Shown here: in pieces, positions 5,195 through 7,463 of the stretch
Position numbering within the stretch: position 1 is the first letter of the stretch
How the letters are laid out: the number at the start of each line of letters is the position of its first letter
NCBI GenBank assembly: GCA_964465665.1
Contig: CAYXKM010000303.1
Location: 1 to 7,463, forward strand
Reading direction: 5' to 3'
Length of the DNA stretch: 7,463 nt
From: JAKEGN01 sp964465665
GTDB lineage: Bacteria > Pseudomonadota > Gammaproteobacteria > Steroidobacterales > Woeseiaceae
The notes under the pieces: model-generated
Seen by the model: the letters and a program-made list of their open reading frames with translations, nothing else
Database searches by the model: none
What the model was told of the DNA's origin: nothing
Translations under genes and position numbers: made by a program

Positions 5195-6999
5195 GGTTCC
5201 ACCTCGTCGTCGGGCCACAGTGCATTGCCGTCCTGGTCACGCTCCATGCGCTGGTACTGATACTGGAATTTGCGCCGCAACAGGCCGCCCGGATCGTCAG
5301 GTATTCTACGCAACCATTGTTCCATCGCCTGCTGCTGTTCCTGCATGCGGCGCATCTGTTCCGCATCAAGCTGGCTCATCGACTGCTCGTTTTCGGCCTC
5401 GCCCTGCTGCTGCTCGGCTTCCAGAGCGGCGCGCTCCAGCTCCTGTTGCATGGCCTCGAGGTCCTCCTGGCTCATCTCCTCGTCCCGCACCGCCGACTCA
5501 CCCTCCTGCGACTCGCTGTTGGCGTCGCCGGCGGATCCCTCCTGCCCCTGTTGCTCCGACTGGCTGTCGGTTTCGGATTGCTGGGCTCCTCCGCCTTCGT
5601 TTTCCGATTGCTGGCCGCCCTGCTGATCGTTCTGCGAGTCCTGTTGCTGCTGCACGATGTCCTTCAGCAGGTCTCGGTTGTAGATGGCGTCCTCCATGTC
5701 AGGCTCGATATCGAGCGCCTGTTCGTACGCATCGATCGCCGATTCGAACTGGCCAAGTCGCGCCAGCGCGTTGCCTAAGTTGTACAGGCTCTCGACGTCT
5801 TCTCCATCGGCAAATCCTGCGGCGCTGCCGCCGTAGTCACCGGCGAGATAACTGGCGACCGCGCGCCACGACGGGTCGGCAAACAATTCCGCCGCCTCCG
5901 CCGCATTGCCCTCCTCGAGTTGCCTCTGTCCCTGTTGATCCCTGTTACGCCACAGGTCCTGCCAGCCGAAGGCCATGGCTTCCTGCGGCAGCGGCAAAAC
6001 GATCAGCAGCAATACCAGCATCAGTCCGCGCCGAAACGACAGCGCTGCCAATGGCAGCAGCACCAGCAGCAACCACGGGCCTTCCTCGCGCCACTGATCC
6101 GTCGCTAAGGACTTGTCCGATTGCCGGGCATCGGCAATCTCGCCCGACAGCAGCGTATCGATGTCACGGTCGTCGGTCGTCAGCACCGTGTAACGGCCGC
6201 CGCCCGCCGATGCAAGGCGCTTAAGCTCATCGCTTTCCAGTTTCGGTACGGCAATGTTGCCGGAACGATCGGTGACGAATCCGCCGCCGGCTTTCGGAAT
6301 CGGTGCGCCCTGCAACGTGCCCACTCCAAGGACAGACAATGTGTAGCCCGAGCTACGCAGTTCGCTTGCTGCACGTTCGGCGGCGCTGCTCGAGCCGCCG
6401 TCGGTAATCAGCAGCACCTCGCCGAAACCGACACCGGCCTGCACGAGCAACTGCCGGCCTTTTTCGATGGCGGCCGACGGATAACTGCCGCGGCTCGGCA
6501 TGATGTCCGTCGTCAGGCTGTTGACGAGTGCTGCGACCGTATCCGCGTCCGTGGTCAGCGGCGTAACGGTAAACGCATTTGCCGAATACACGACCAGCGC
6601 CGTCTGGCCGCTCTTGCGGCGTTCCAGTATGTCGAGAATTTTCAGTTTCGCGCGCGCAAGGCGGCTGGGTGTGAGGTCCTGCGCGTCCATGGAGTAGGAC
6701 AGGTCGAGCGCAATGACGATGGCCTGCTCCGAACGGAACACCGGTTGCTCGACCCGGTTCCAGCTTGGCCCGGCGATCGACAGCACGGCGATGATTCCGG
6801 AGAGCAGCATGAGCCACCAGCGATAACTCAGTCCGCGCGCCTGGTTTCGCACGAGTACGAAAGGCGCCAACGCGGGATCGACGATGCGCTGCCAGCTACC
6901 CGGTGCGAGCTGCCGGCGTGCCAGCGCGATGGCAAGCAACACGACGGCGGGGATGCCCCACAGCCATTCCGGGCGGAGGAAATGAAACTCAGACGGCAT
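5188..6999 (-). CDS. BatB-BatC fusion: VWA domain plus TPR membrane protein
   Basis: 603 residues. Order of parts: N-terminal region MPSEFHFLRPEWLW, a BatA/BatB signature; membrane segments at about 14-28 and 62-78; a von Willebrand A domain (about 93-290) with an intact metal site (MIDAS: D99-L-S101-Y-S103, threonine at 149/150 in PLTTDAD, D200 in LLITDGG); hydrophobic segments at about 309-320 and 326-343. A BatC part follows, with a TPR (about 405-437: SLYNLGNALARLGQFESAIDAYEQALDIEP, two overlapping helices), a Gln/acidic linker (about 447-565) and the conserved end WLRRIPDDPGGLLRRKF. BatB and BatC are separate genes in Bacteroidetes but commonly fused in Proteobacteria. It overlaps batA by 11 bp and batD by 7 bp. 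GAAGG precedes the ATG by 3 nt. The likely role is a metal-dependent protein-interaction scaffold in the inner membrane, with the TPR in the periplasm; topology is inferred. Confidence 0.93.
   Translation of the reverse strand: MPSEFHFLRPEWLWGIPAVVLLAIALARRQLAPGSWQRIVDPALAPFVLVRNQARGLSYRWWLMLLSGIIAVLSIAGPSWNRVEQPVFRSEQAIVIALDLSYSMDAQDLTPSRLARAKLKILDILERRKSGQTALVVYSANAFTVTPLTTDADTVAALVNSLTTDIMPSRGSYPSAAIEKGRQLLVQAGVGFGEVLLITDGGSSSAAERAASELRSSGYTLSVLGVGTLQGAPIPKAGGGFVTDRSGNIAVPKLESDELKRLASAGGGRYTVLTTDDRDIDTLLSGEIADARQSDKSLATDQWREEGPWLLLVLLPLAALSFRRGLMLVLLLIVLPLPQEAMAFGWQDLWRNRDQQGQRQLEEGNAAEAAELFADPSWRAVASYLAGDYGGSAAGFADGEDVESLYNLGNALARLGQFESAIDAYEQALDIEPDMEDAIYNRDLLKDIVQQQQDSQNDQQGGQQSENEGGGAQQSETDSQSEQQGQEGSAGDANSESQEGESAVRDEEMSQEDLEAMQQELERAALEAEQQQGEAENEQSMSQLDAEQMRRMQEQQQAMEQWLRRIPDDPGGLLRRKFQYQYQRMERDQDGNALWPDDEVEPW
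5199..5205 (-). promoter_or_regulatory. Ribosome binding site deciding the batD start
   Basis: GAGGTGG on the minus strand lies 4 nt before the ATG at 5192-5194, inside the last codons of batBC. It favours this start over the upstream GTG (5216-5218) and the later in-frame ATG (5180-5182). Confidence 0.55.
5305..5661 (-). other. Low-complexity Gln/Glu/Ser-rich segment of BatBC
   Basis: Residues about 447-565 of the fusion protein are dominated by Q, E, S, D and G. From 448 to 504 there is no Lys or Arg at all; after that a few Arg appear in a probable coiled-coil stretch (EDLEAMQQELERAALEAEQQ, 512-531). The segment is likely disordered and then helical. The frame stays open and the conserved BatC C-terminus follows, so this is not a frameshift artefact. 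Confidence 0.75.
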
Positions 7000-7463
7000 G
7001 GGCCTTCACTTTGGCCGCGCGACCGAGGCGCAAGCCGGACAGAAGGTTTGCCAGCGCAAGAAATGCCGCCAGCGCAATGGCGCCGCCGAGTGGCCAGTAA
7101 TAAAGAGACTTGACCGGTCGAAACCCGGCTTCGGGTTCGGCCACCGGTTCCATTTCGTCCAGCAGCCGGTAGATCTCCTGAAGGCCGGCGGTGTCCTTGG
7201 CGCGAAAGTATCGTCCGCCGGTCAGGCCGGCGATGCGTGTCAGCGTTTCCTCGTCGAGGTCGGCCGAGGGGTTGACCCGCCGCAGTCCGCCGGTAATCGA
7301 TGACACCACCATCTGTTCCGCGCCGATGCCGACGGTGTAGATGCGCAGGCCAATCTGTTGCGCGAGTTCCGCTGCTTTCAGCGGATCCACTTCGCCCGCA
7401 GTGTTGGCGCCGTCCGTCAGCAGCACGAGCACCTGGTCATCCGCTGTCGTGCCCTGGTCGTGT
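6989..7463 (-). CDS. batA: BatA, VWA domain protein (5' part beyond the window edge)
   Basis: The C-terminal 157 residues are visible and the frame is open to the right edge. The piece starts inside the VWA domain: VLVLLTDGANTAGEVDP holds the third MIDAS element (LLTDG), followed by the core strand IYTVGIGAE, a GGLRRVNPSADLDEETL loop typical of BatA, and TGGRYFRAKDTAGLQEIYRLLDEME. It ends with a membrane segment (about 121-141: YYWPLGGAIALAAFLALANLL) and a short basic tail. The first two MIDAS elements and the N-terminal membrane segments lie outside. The stop codon (6989-6991) overlaps batBC by 11 bp. The position first of the three Bat genes, with a second VWA protein directly downstream, is what distinguishes BatA from BatB. 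Confidence 0.92.
   Translation of the reverse strand, partial: HDQGTTADDQVLVLLTDGANTAGEVDPLKAAELAQQIGLRIYTVGIGAEQMVVSSITGGLRRVNPSADLDEETLTRIAGLTGGRYFRAKDTAGLQEIYRLLDEMEPVAEPEAGFRPVKSLYYWPLGGAIALAAFLALANLLSGLRLGRAAKVKAHAV

Noticed and set aside
5016..6224. Plus-strand frames of 236 and 402 codons antisense to batBC and the batD start
   Set aside because: One is Leu/Arg-rich (the complement of Gln/Glu codons) and the other Pro/Arg-rich. Both arise from the biased codon composition of batBC.

Overview
The window is GC-rich (roughly 60%), gene-dense chromosomal DNA. It looks like a Gammaproteobacterium, possibly of the Woeseiaceae/Steroidobacteraceae kind. That guess rests on three things: a VWA-TPR (BatB-BatC) fusion, a TolB-like/TPR membrane protein of the 'SELKRRNVFRVA' type that is abundant in those groups, and short AT-rich palindromic dispersed repeats between genes. 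No rRNA, tRNA, CRISPR array, IS transposase or phage gene was seen.

Layout, left to right. Positions 1-140 hold the last 45 codons of a plus-strand gene, perhaps an M20/AbgB-type amidohydrolase. A perfect 20-bp-arm palindrome follows its stop codon directly. A minus-strand gene (219-2078) encodes a membrane-anchored TolB-like/TPR protein and converges on the first gene. A second, slightly degenerate copy of the palindrome lies just upstream of that gene (2135-2195). Next, all on the minus strand, are a Tat-exported class V PLP aminotransferase (2191-3423), BatD (3515-5194), a BatB-BatC fusion (5188-6999) and the 3' part of BatA (6989-7463, cut by the window edge).

The three Bat genes form the distal end of a typical 'aerotolerance' operon read right to left: batA, batBC, batD. 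They overlap by 11 and 7 bp, so translation is probably coupled. The expected moxR, DUF58 and DUF4381 genes would lie beyond the right edge. BatA and BatBC are membrane-anchored von Willebrand A proteins, BatC brings a TPR and a long Gln/acidic tail, and BatD is a large exported protein with one C-terminal membrane anchor. They are thought to act as an envelope complex with a MoxR AAA+ ATPase; the exact job is unsettled. The aminotransferase starts 91 bp after batD with its own ribosome binding site, so it may be an operon tail or an independent unit.

The core genes are ordinary. The least explained structure is the pair of near-identical palindromes 1,995 bp apart that bracket the TolB/TPR gene, one of them reaching into its likely promoter.
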